Of a stretch of 64,000 nucleotides of DNA, positions 48,349-59,604 are shown in pieces (position 1 is the first letter of the stretch; each line of letters begins with the position of its first letter). The stretch is from contig JAAOMT010000046.1 of NCBI GenBank assembly GCA_016748015.1, positions 871,459 through 935,458 on the forward strand, written 5' to 3'. The notes under the pieces were generated by a model. It had not been told where the DNA came from. It saw only the letters and a list, made by a program, of their open reading frames with translations, and made no database searches. The position numbers and the translations under genes were made by a program. This DNA comes from Geosiphon pyriformis (lineage: Eukaryota > Glomeromycota > Glomeromycetes > Archaeosporales > Geosiphonaceae).

Positions 48349-49846
48349 TTATTTAAAAAAGCCATCTATTTGCAACTGTTTTTTCTTTTTTTGAACTTTG
48401 AGAACAGTATTACAAATTAATGTTCTCAAAGTTTTAAAAAAATCTGAATCAATTTTTTCACTATACTGTTCTTTTCAATAGTGCAATGTATCTTCAAGTG
48501 CAGTTTTATCTTGATGTGTAGATAGCAAAGACAAAAGTTCATCTTTATCTTCACTTTCTAAATCTTCATTTGCATTAGAATTTCCACTATACTTGTTGTT
48601 AATAAGATCTATAATTTCATTCTCTAAGACATAAGTAAATAATGATTCAAACTTGTACTTTTTGTAGAAGTTCTTGTTCAATATCTAATAGATGGGCTAG
48701 CATTTGACTATTATTTAGAATTTCCATATGATGCCAACAGTTTTGGATTGTAGTTGTTGTTACCATTGACCATGCATTAATTAGAAAGTCAATCACATCC
48801 TTTAATGTTACTGTTAATATTAGAATCTTGTCATCATACTGATTAATAAGATAGAAAAGAAACAACTTTCAGTATTGTGCCTTAAAGAATACAATAATTC
48901 CTGCATCTAATGATTGCAAATAAGATGTTGTATTGGATGGTAGGTATCTAATCATAATATTAGATAATATGAAAGGTTTTCTACCATGAGAACCAATATT
49001 ATCAAGCAATAGCAAAATCTTTTTTTTTTTGCAACGCATTTTTTTATTTAATAAATTAAGCCATTCACTAAAAATATTGGTTTGCATTCATGCTTTTGTA
49101 TTGTAACAATAAGTGATTGGAAGTGTATTTATATTAATATTGTAAAAACATCATGGCTTTGTGGCTTTGCTAATAATTAAAGGCTGTAACTTGATGCTGT
49201 CTGTTGCATTACAAGCAAGAAGTATGGTAATTCAACTCTTATCACACTTGGTGCCAGAGGTAGATCTTGTTGCCAAAGTTGCATTTGGTGGTATTCTAAA
49301 GAATAATGCTGTCTCATTAGCATTATAAACATCATTTAGATCATATTTGCTAATAATCTTACGCAGTTTCTCTCATTCCTCTGGTAAAATTTCCAAGAGG
49401 ACATTGTTTGCTTTATCATGTATCTTAATATGGTGCAAATTATGACATTTTTTGAACTTTTCTAACCAATTATCTGATGCTTTAAAGTTATTTTCTTCCA
49501 GAAACTTTTCAGCAAACTTGAGAGCTTTCATTTGTAAAATTTTTCCAGTAAGAATGCAGTTGGTAGCTAGTGCTCCAAGCATCCATTCTCCCAGTGCATC
49601 ATTTATCTTCAGAAACATTTCTTTTTTGTCCTTTGTCAATTAACCAGAGTTGCCAGATACATTTTTTTTAATTCATTGGTCTGATTTCATAAATATCTTT
49701 GTTACAGTGGAGTGGTCAACCTTTAGATTAAATATTTCAATAAGTCTATTTGCTGAGTAGTCAGGATGCTCTAGTTTGTACTGACAGAAAGTCTTTTTAG
49801 TCTCCAAAGAGATTGCTGCTTACTTTTGGTTCGTGTTTTTTGACAT
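48349..49846 (-). pseudogene. Tigger-like transposase
   Basis: The start is ATG 49846 (MSKNTNQK) and the end TAA 48349, after the typical last residues IDGFFK. An N-terminal helix-turn-helix region (YSANRLIEIFNLKVDHSTVTKI) is followed by a CENP-B/Tc5-type DNA-binding region (AEKFLEENNFKASDNWLEKFKK) and a DDE domain: YNANETALFFR, where YNADE is expected, LLLLDNIGSHG (second Asp kept) and SLDAGII (third Asp kept). At least six stops are present, TGA at several positions where Trp fits, and one frame slip near 48650. It is inactive. Confidence 0.85.
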
Positions 49847-50330
49847 GTTAATAAGAACACACTTTTTATTGCATTTTGCTTTTATAATGCATTAATGTAT
49901 CTGTTATGTCTCAAACATCATTTTGCCTTATATCTAATTAGACATGTGAGATGTTTTATGTCATATGAGGTGCTTCAAATTATAAAAAGCAGCCAAATTA
50001 TAAAAATAAAGGTTTTAATCCAACTGTAAGATTCTAAGTGCAAATGACAGATTCTTAGTAAAAAGAAATTTAATTTTGATAATGCATCTGTAACACTTTT
50101 TGCCTCTTACCCCCAACTGATGATCAATAATAAAGGCTGTCAATTTGATCTTCTGCATACTTGCATAATTGCATAGAAGATAGCACAATGTTATGTTGTC
50201 AAGCTTATCATTATGCACAAATGATCAAAAAAAACTTTCCTTGACTTATATTAGTTCTGAGTGCTCTTCATGAAGAGATAAATATGCTAAAAGCATTTAT
50301 TGAACTAAATTAGAATATTGATATAAAATA
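49847..50330. other. Non-coding interior of the Tigger-like element
   Basis: The transposase 5' flank. No convincing protein in either strand; the 67-codon minus reading at 50015-50218 is not supported by any motif. Confidence 0.45.
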
Positions 50331-50339
50331 CTTTACACA

Positions 50340-51235
50340 ATGTTAGAAATATTGGAGTGAAAGTCAACTGCAGTTTTTTAAAAAATGTCCTGATCATCAT
50401 AAATTGTGGAATTCGATATGTAATATATATAAGCATGTAATGGCTTCCAAATTAATGTGGCCATATGTTGTTTCTAAGAAAAATCTATCTGTTGAAGGTT
50501 ACTTAAAATGAACCCAAAATAAAACAGATCTCATGTTCAGGTTAAAGTATGAACAAGTCTTTTTTTATTTACAAGCAATTATTAACTTTATCACTGGAGT
50601 TTGTTTTAATAGGTCTTCATTAAGACTTGTGGCTAGACAAATATTTGTACCAATTTGGTCTGCTCAGTGCCATCATATTTACCAATTAATTGAAATTGCT
50701 AATGAAAAACAATGGCTATGATTAAAGCCTGAAGTTTGCAAGCTGATTTAAGAAAGAATTGTAATTTCTCAATCTAAATTTTCAAATCAATATCAAGGCC
50801 ATGATACAATACTTGAAGAAATTAACAAAATGCTTAAATCATTAATTCCTTCTACACCTTCACAATAGCATTGAGAAATTGCAGTGCATAATTGTATCAA
50901 ATTTAAGAGATTGTATACTAACCTCTTTAATGTTATCAAATATTCTAAAAGTAAAATATACAGGTCTTATACATGTCCTAGCTTTATTGCTAAATCAAAT
51001 TGATTTCGAGTTCAGATAAAAAACACAGTTTGTAAATCCAAATGTCTCTAATTATGTTTTTCATGATATTGGTCATAAATGAATATTTAGCAAAGAAATG
51101 AAAAAATTCAGTAAAATTGCACAGATAAAAAAAATAGACTTTCTTAAAGCAAGGTGAATTAAGAAAACATTGTTAGGTACTTGAAAACCAATTCCAGTAA
51201 CAAGTGAAGAAACAAATTATCAAAAAATGTAAATC
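50340..51235 (+). pseudogene. Unrecognised broken coding region inside the transposon
   Basis: A plus-strand reading with about six TGA stops is clearly protein-like: KCPDHHKLWNSICNIYKHVM, VVSKKNLSVEGYLK, MFRLKYEQVFFYLQAIINF, RSSLRLVARQIFVPIWSAQ, RIVISQSKFSNQYQGHDTIL, then FHDIGHK and FSKEMKKFSKIAQIKKIDFL. It has one frame change near 51000. The TGA codons follow residues where Trp or Arg would fit. The strand is opposite to the transposase. I do not recognise the family or a function. Confidence 0.55.
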
Positions 51236-51744
51236 TGTTAATAAAATCACAACTATTATCTATTATTAACTTTTTAATACCTCTTTTAAGTGATCATGTT
51301 TTCAAAGCTTATCAAGTTAATTGTGTAACAGCCTAATAAATATTCTTCAAGAAATTAGAAATATATTGTATTGTGTATAGTTTTGTTTATATTGGATTGG
51401 GTGCATTACTATTTATAATTAGCATTTTTAAAACATGATATGTTAAGTCTAAGTCCAAATCTCCATTCTGCATAATTATGTTTGGATTATGAAAAGCATT
51501 TAACATGGATTTATTTGCCCCAAAAAAGTTGATTTTTAATACATCTTTAAAACTTTCAGTCAAACTTTTGCTTGCTAATACTAAATATTGGTCAAATAAT
51601 AAATATGATTGCTAATATGGAGCCTTTTTTTAATCATGGATGCCAAAGTTGGTGTGAAAATGTATTTATTGGGTATATATTGGAATCCTTATGCTCTGAG
51701 TTTTATTACTGATTACTAAAGAAAGATAAATTCGAACTCTGTTC
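51236..51744. other. Non-coding or too decayed interior of the Tigger-like element
   Basis: Short plus-strand readings (for example YCIVYSFVYIGLGALLFIIS near 51365) look partly protein-like but could not be joined. Nothing firm is claimed. Confidence 0.4.
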
Positions 51745-52240
51745 TCAGTTGATTTTGCTTAAACAATGTGCCATTAACAAACTTGTTTTTGGAGGATCCC
51801 ATTGGGTCATTATTCTCACTTGTAGGTCTGTTAATTCCTTCTCTCAATATAGAGAAAAAGTAATCTCATTAGCCAAAGTTTGATCCAGAGTAACTTTATT
51901 GATATCTGCAGCAACAGTCTCTAAAGCACTATCAATCTTTGAAGCATGATCAGTCTCCAAAGCACCAAGAGCAGCAGTACTGTATCATATGTTAACTATT
52001 ATTAAAACTCTCATAATACTCACAAACAACAAGCCAGATATAATAGTTCTATCATTGTCTTCTGATGGCAGTGGTGGCTTATAAAGAAGAAAAGTAATTG
52101 AATGTTGTAATATTTCAGAAATTTTGTTTAATGTTCAACAATCATTTTCAGAAACTTCTCTAAATTTTTTTATTACCATAAAAAGAATAATTTCCATTGA
52201 CAAATCAGAAAATCTTCTTGACTATACATGTCCAATTAAA
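51745..52240 (-). pseudogene. Second unrecognised coding remnant inside the transposon
   Basis: The minus strand reads FREVSENDC, LNKISEILQHSITFLLYKPP, SEDNDRTIISGLLFVSIMRV and ALGALETDHASKIDSALETV, followed by AADINKVTLDQTLANEITFSLY. A few stops interrupt. The Asp/Ser-rich linker followed by alternating hydrophobic residues looks like real protein. No family was recognised. The plus strand also has open stretches, so strand choice is tentative. Confidence 0.4.
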
Positions 52241-52455
52241 TATAAAATGACATCTAATGTTCATATCTAATATCATATAATTATAGTATGACTATAGAAA
52301 GTAGAAATTACTTATATTCTGCTATCATATTTGTGGAAATAGGGACTATAAGGAGATATATATAGTAAAAGTAACTATAAGAAGATAATATTATATATAA
52401 ATGGCTTTGGTTTTTAAAAAAATGTGATTATAAGAAGATAGTGACTATAACCAAA

Positions 52456-52478
52456 AGGACTATAGAAAGAGTTTACTG
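52456..52478 (-). repeat. Right terminal inverted repeat of the Tigger-like element
   Basis: The plus strand ends ...CTATAGAAAGAGTTTACTG, followed by TA (52479-52480). It is the inverted partner of 48208-48230. Confidence 0.85.
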
Positions 52479-52480
52479 TA

Positions 52481-52651
52481 TATATTTTTTGTATTTTATA
52501 AGATTTTACATATTTCTATTTTCTTCTATACTACTTTCTAAAAATGTGCTCATTTTTAAAAATATGTTATAATTTCTTAAAAATGTATTTATTTGTTAAA
52601 TACTATTTTCTTATTGATTTATTTTATAATCTGTTTTTTTTATAAGTAACA
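52481..52651 (-). repeat. LTR of relic D, piece 3 of 3 (LTR start)
   Basis: It continues piece 2 after the Tigger-like element and ends TCTGTTTTTTTTATAAGTAACA, the reverse complement of the LTR start TGTTACTTAT. The aligned stretch of LTR A is AAATACTATTCACTTATTGG...CTGTTTTTTTTTTATGAGTAACA in reverse. The next base begins relic E. Confidence 0.75.
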
Positions 52652-55600
52652 ATGAAAATTTCGAATTTAATATAATGTCTTTTGAACTCTGCAACACTCT
52701 CACTATCTTTTAGCATCTTATAAATGTTGTATATAAAAGAATTCTCTAAAAATCAGTAGTAGTATATTTAGACAATATTAATATATTTTTAAAAATATTC
52801 AATAATTATATGCTCTACTTTTAACAAGTTTTTAATTACCTTTAGAACATCAAACTAAAACTTAATTCAAACAAATGCTTTTTTGAAAAAACCAAACTAA
52901 AATTTTTGAAACACATAATAAGTAAAGATGGAATAAAACCAGATTCTAATAAGATTCAAAAAATTAAAAACTTTCTGATTCTAACCAATCTATAAGAATT
53001 AAAAAAATTTTTAAGATTAGTTAAATACTATTACAGATTTGTTAAAAGCTTCTCTAATATTACAAAACCACTTTATTATCTGCTGTTGAAACATATCTCA
53101 TATTTATAGAAAAAAAACAACTAAAAACTTTTAATTATTTTAAACAACAACTAATAGAAGCTCTAATATTAATTTATTCAGATTTTAATAAACATTTTAT
53201 CATTACTATAGATGCTTTGAAAAATACATTTGGAGCCATTCTGTTACAAATTGAACCAAACAATTAAGAATATCCAATTGTTTATACTAGCTATAGCACT
53301 AATACAATTAAAAAAATATATAGTGTGACTAATTTAGAAAGTTTTATTATATATTGAACAGTCCAAATATGAAGACACTATTTCTATTAACTATTTAACC
53401 TATATACTAATTACAAAGAACTTATTTAATTACTCAACAAACCACAACTTAAAAGAAAATATACACAATAAAGTATTTATCTGCAAAAATTTTCATACAA
53501 AGTACATTATAAAGAAGAAGCCAAAAACATTAATGCTAACAATTTATTAAAAATATTGCAAAACTAATCTCAAACTCATAAACACAACTATTTATCACCA
53601 ATTATATCAGTATTTATTAATACTTTAGTTTAAGAAAAAATTATCTCAATAGGAACAAAATGTTATATGAAAAAAAATCTGCAATTATTTTATTCAAAAC
53701 AACTAATTATACTGTCAAAAATACCAAAACCACACTACTTTACAACAAATTATAAAAAACAATAAAAAAAAACTGTTTTATATTGCATGTACTCTAATCT
53801 AATTGCAGGATATTTTAACAAAGATATTACTTTGAAAAAGACAATAAATCTATACTATTGACTAATAATATATAAAAATATCTTTAAATATATTCTTAAT
53901 TATAACTTATGCCAATAAAAAAAAAACCAGAATAATAGAACCACTTTAATTTATTTCAGTTGGAAATTTCTTTGATATAATTAAAATCAATTTGGTTGGA
54001 TCTTTTTTTATTATATTTAAAAAAATTATTATATTGCTATAGCTATAAATTACTTTACTAAATAGCCTAAAGCCAAAACTATTTAAGTAAATACTAAACA
54101 GTAGCCAAATTTATATATCAAGATCTGATTTGTTAACATAAATGTTTAAAAAAATTTTTATCTGACTAAGAAACTTATTTTGTTAATAGTATACTAATCA
54201 AACTAAATTAACAATTTAGAATAAAATAATTCTTATTGTTACTTTATTACTCACAAACAAACAAATTGATAGAACAATTTAACTAAATATTGTGTAATGT
54301 ATTAGCAAAAAATAAGTTACAAAAATACACAAAATAAGACTTATTTATATTTTCTATATTATTTACATACCAAACACTAAAGCAAAATACTATTTAGTTT
54401 ATATTATTTAAACTAATTTATAAAAAAAAAGCCATTTTATCTATTGAACAAAAAATATCTTTCTTTTTAACAGAAACAATTACTAAAAAAAATTTTAAAG
54501 CTACTTTGTATGAAAAAACATTAGAAAACAATTATAGAATAGCAACTAACAATATTAGTAATGCTTAGAAATAACAAAAAAAAAACATAATAATTGTTTA
54601 TTTAACCAACCAATTAAATTTAAAATTAAAAACTGAGTATTATTACATTATATTAAAGCTAAAAAACAATAGAGTAAAAAGTTTGACTCAAAGTGGAATA
54701 AATTATTTTACATACACAAAGTTTTAAACAATGAAGCTTACAAATTATAATTGAAAAACAGAATTTTAAAAAAAATAGTGCATAAAAATTGTTTAAAAAT
54801 TTATTATACAAACCAAAAATTATTATTATTTATATATTAACTAAGAACACAGATTTTATTAATCAGACCAAAAAATATATTATAAGATCTAAAACCAATT
54901 ATTATTATCAAAACATAATTAATATATAACAATTTAATTGAAAAATTTAAGTATATATAAAGATTAAAACAGCAAAAAAAAGAAGTTAATAGCATTTTTA
55001 ATATGAATTTTTCAAATCAAATTCTAAGATTTTTAAAACAACTATTTGAAGCAATTCAACAATTTACAATACCAATAAAAATCACAATTAATAGAAAAAA
55101 AATACAATACAAAAATTTGTGCAAAAAGAAATAAACAAAAGTTTAACAAAAACTGAATGTTTTTATTCTTATATCTAATTAAGAAAAAAAAAATATATGG
55201 TTGTATATGCTTGACAAAATTAAAAAAACTTTAAGTAAGTTAATTATGGAATTAATAATAGGAAAATAAACACCAAAAACCTTCAAAGTATAAAAAAAAT
55301 CTTCTACTAGTATACTGATTCTTTAAAATTGGCAAAAAACTTAATTTACAAATACTATATTTAGATATCAACAAACAAATATTTAACAAAAAAGCTCTAA
55401 AACAAATAGAAAAATTTGTTAAGAGAAATAATTTAATATTGTACTACAAAGTAATATACTAATTGTATTCAACATTTAAATATTGTTTAGCAATACTATT
55501 AGACAATTTATTAAAGTTTATTATAGTTAACAACATAAAACAAATAACAAATACATAGTTTAAAAATCTATAAAAAACAATACTTAACACAATAATTGAA

Positions 55601-55672
55601 TATTATATTGAAAAAACAATTTTTATTAATATATATAATTTGCAGAAGCTCAATTCTAAAAGAAAAAAATAA
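52652..55672 (+). pseudogene. Gypsy relic E: RT, RNase H, integrase, ORF3 remnants
   Basis: The pol reading starts abruptly inside RT (ENFEFNIMSF) and follows element A in order: VVVYLDNINIF, LKLNSNKCFFEKTKLKFL, ISKDGIKPDSNKI, RNase H (LIYSDFNKHFIITIDA), integrase (FDIIKINLVG about 53970, then KAKKQ-S-KFDSKWN about 54660) and an AT-rich stretch in the ORF3 position. It is crowded with stops and frameshifts. Relic D inserted into its RT, so the 5' half should lie left of D but is missing. A purine-rich tract ends at 55672. Confidence 0.75.
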
Positions 55673-56488
55673 TATTACTTAAGTAAAAAACCAATTTAAA
55701 TGCTATTAAAAAAACGTGATTAAAATATAATAACATAGAAAAAAATGTGATAATATAAAATAATACAGAATAACATATAATAATTCAGAATAATACAAAA
55801 TAATACACAATAACAAAATATAGCACAAAATAATTAGTTATAACATAGAATAACTAGTTATAGTATAAAAAAACAAAACAACAATAGTAATAGTAAGCAA
55901 TAATTAATAATAACAAATATTTAAAAACAATATTGTAAAATTAAAAAATATGTATAAAAACAAATAATTTTAGCAGAAAAAAAAAACAGACAGATAGAAA
56001 AAATACATATCTTTTTATTTATATTCTATAATTCTTAAATTAATATTATCTATATTATATATTTATATTATTTCAAATAAAAAAAATATTCAAATCCAAA
56101 TCACTTATACATAATTTACAAATTTTTGTATTTAACTTAAATTATTTATTTATTTTATCTTTATTTCTGGCCAGATGTTCTTAGTATAAAATGTTTTGAA
56201 ACAGTAATAATTTGAACTAATTGCTCTTAATTATAGTGATTAATAATGCTACTTTTTTGTTTTATTTTATTTTATTTTTCTGTTACTTATTTTTTTATAA
56301 AATGATAATATTGTAAAATTAACTGTTTAAGAATAAACTTTATAATAGTCTGATAAAAAAAAAATTTTTTTTAAGATTGAATATTAATGTTATCTTGATA
56401 GCTTACTAAAAGAATGAAAAGACACTATTAGACTTTAGCAACTATACTTAATTGACTTAAAGAAAATAGTTTACTTATATAAGTAACA
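55673..56488 (+). repeat. 3' LTR of relic E
   Basis: It starts TATTACTTAAG after a purine tract. Around 56200-56240 it aligns with the LTR A word TGGAACAATAGCTCTTGATCATGGCTATTG, and at 56390-56415 with GATAGCTTACCAGGAGGA. It ends near GTAACA at 56488. The right end is less certain than the left. Confidence 0.6.
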
Positions 56489-59460
56489 AACAGCCAAACC
56501 ACTTTTTTGTGTCTTATAATTAAAGAATTTTATAAGTAAATTCATATTTATAGCAGACTTTTAAAAACTAATAATCCTAAAATACTGTATATGTCTATAA
56601 AAAATGTTAAGCTTTCTATATTCAAATCCAGAACATCAAATATTATTATTATATCTTGCCAAATTTATCTATAACACCATTTAAGTGTAAAAAAACTTTG
56701 TTATACATAGTATTAAAAGATATTTTTCTATTTACTTAGTTATTAATAAGAATTGTGTATTGACACAATTCATCACATTTTTTTTTCGACCAAAAATGTT
56801 GTTTTATATTTTTTTATCTAGAAAAATTTTGTTATAAGTTAAACAAAATTTATTGTTTTACTTTTTTTGTTATTTTGGGTGTTCAAAACATTCTTAGTAG
56901 CACATTTTACAATAGTAACAAATATATGTTTCATATTCTTTTTTTGGTAAAATACAAGCTCCTATGAATAAAAGCTTTTTGTTGCAATCTATATACTTAA
57001 GTAAAATATAAAGTAGGTGTTTTTTTAATACTAATATTAAGTATGAGATACATCAATTGTTTACTGATTTTTCTGTAAAAGTAGTGGCTTGAAGTTCATT
57101 TTTTATATTTTTTCTTTTTTTTTATTCTAAATAAGTATTAATAATAACTTGTTGTATTTTTTATTAGCTTATAATACTTGATATGCTTTTTAAATAGATT
57201 TTTTTTTTTTTCTTCAACTTAATCAATAATTGCTTTTTTAAATAAGTCTTAAAATAACCATAAATAGCCAATATCCAACTTTGCTGACCATTATAATTGA
57301 GCTAAAACTTTTGGATATTTCAGTTAAGTATTATATTGGTTTTGAACAGCTAGTTGTTATTAATAAGAATTTAATACTGTATAGTTTTCATAACTAAAAC
57401 TTTAATAAGTATAATACTACTATTAATTTCAAATAAGAAGTTATTGATCTTGCTAATAAAAGTCTTTATTGTTCTATTAGTAATAATAATTTTGGCATTA
57501 ATAATTTGATTAACTTAACAACTTAATTGGTCTATAAGTTAATATATAATAATACTGCCTACTAACCTACTATTAAGAATTAGTTTGATAAAATAACTAT
57601 CAACTTTGGTATTAATATATATGGCAGTAATTAGTTTGGTATTTAGAATAGCTTTAGTAAAAAAAACATAATTATTGGTTTTTTAAGTTCAAAAAAAAAT
57701 ATTGTGATAAGCAACTCATCTTTTGTAATAATAATAGATAGAATATTATTGGTAAATTGTTGTTTTAATTTTTCTAAATTGTTGAATTAAGTATTTTTTG
57801 GAATAATCAAAAGACTTAAATAGTTTTAAAAATTTGGGTTTTAAATATATCTACTTCTTAAACTCTATTGCCATTATTCTGATAGATAGTTTAATAAACT
57901 AAAGATTAATTAGTACATTACTATTCTTGATCTCTAATTCTGTTAAGTGTACATAATTTTTGGTCTTTGGTTTTTAGTAAGTATTTGAATTAGATTTTGG
58001 AATAGTACTCAAATTTGCTGGGATTAATAGATTACTTGTAATTATAGTGCTTAATAAATTATTAGTGTTAAAGCTTAGTAGATTAAAAGTGAATATATTG
58101 GCTGTTACATTATCTGTATATAATAAAATTAATACTAATATTGTTTTATTGTTGAGTTATAGCATAGTTTGGGATTTGAAACTTGCAATTAAGATTTTTA
58201 GATTGATTTTATGATTATAAATTATTAAACTTGAAATAACAATTTGCTTTTAGATGGTCTTGTTTACTACAATAGTGATAATTACACATTTCTTGTTATC
58301 ATAGTGGATTTGCTGATGCTGATAATAAACACAATTGATTTTAAGCTGAATTTGAGTTTTTTTAATTGTTATAATGTTGTAGAAATTGATAAATTGCTGT
58401 ATTGTTAGTTAAGTATCCTTCTAATTTCTAATTAATTGATTTGCTAAATTGATTTAATTTTAAATTCAATTTATATGATCTGTTTATTATTAGATTTATG
58501 ACTTGAGTATAATTGGCTTTAAGCTTAGACAATTCAAAATTTTTGATATAAATAACTGCATTTTGGAGTGTATTTAAGTGTAATAAACATATTTGTTATA
58601 ACAAACTACTACATAATTTACAAATAAATTGATTCAAAATCTGTAGTACTGTAAAGTAATTAGTATTAATTACTTGAATTTAGCACAGATAACAATAAAA
58701 GTGTTCTAAATAGGTTGTGACTGCTTTTGTATCATCTTGCTTATTGGTAGTAAATTTTGTCAACAAGTAGTTAATACTGTTATAATCACTAAAATATTGC
58801 AAAAAATTTGTTTAAATATGTTAAAGATTTGAAACTTATTAACCAAGCTCTGATATTATAAGTTAGCAGTATTTTAAAAAAAATATGGGAATAGCTTAAA
58901 GTGCTTTAGTATTGTTTTAGTTATTGGTTGTAATGGCTTTTGTGACATTATTTAGCCAGATTTGTATATTGTTTTCTTTGTTGGTTAATTTTTTGAGTTT
59001 TACAATTAAAATATAAATTATTAATACTAATAGTAATTGTTATTGGTATTAAAAAACAACTATTGGTGCAATTGATAATAAATTGATTCTATTAACTGGA
59101 AGTATATTTTGTTAAATAATAAGAGCAGAATTTAAATTGTTTGAGTTTTGTTAAGTTTAAACAATTGAAGTTTGTATTTTTGATTTATTTGAAATTGAAT
59201 TTTGCTTATTATTTTTTTGATTACTGTTTTTTTTTCTTTTAAATTGATGTCTGCCTAATTATTAGTAAATTCGAAATTAAGTTGAGGTAATGATAATTAA
59301 AATTCTAATGGTGTTGTTGGTCATTATTTAAATCCTTTAAAATAATTATTATAGATTCTTAATAATTTGGTTTTTTTCTTGTTTATTTTAAAATAGTACT
59401 CATGCTAATAGTATTTTTAACATAAATATAACTGTTAATATTATTTGAATAGTGCTTTTA
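56489..59460 (-). pseudogene. Gypsy relic F: gag, protease and Cys-rich module, reverse strand
   Basis: Read in reverse it aligns with element A: gag N-terminus at 59300-59400, zinc knuckle at about 58250-58310, protease at about 57400-57770 (with 57270-57360 matching the end of that region), and Cys-rich module at about 56700-57000. The dUTPase and everything downstream are absent, cut off at relic E. The 5' LTR is cut off by the LINE at about 59470. It is strongly AT-shifted, with no usable frame. Confidence 0.72.
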
Positions 59461-59604
59461 GATATGTAATATTTAAAAAACTTTCTCTTGTCGATCCCCT
59501 GACCATGATGAGAGTGATATTTTATTGAAGTCTTAATTAGTTCTTTTCTTTTCTCCTCTTGTTTTTTTCTAATTATTTCTTCCGACTTTCTTCCCTTTGT
59601 TGTG

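Larger units (their letters stand above)
48208..52478 (-). mobile_element. pogo/Tigger-like DNA transposon (4.27 kb)
   Basis: The terminal inverted repeats start CAGTAAACTCT at both ends (left CAGTAAACTCTCTTTATAAT, right CAGTAAACTCTTTCTATAGT) and are flanked by TA. This is the standard signature of the pogo branch of Tc1/mariner. The minus-strand transposase pseudogene is at 48349-49846. The remaining 2.6 kb hold unrelated coding remnants, which makes the element long for this group. Confidence 0.85.
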
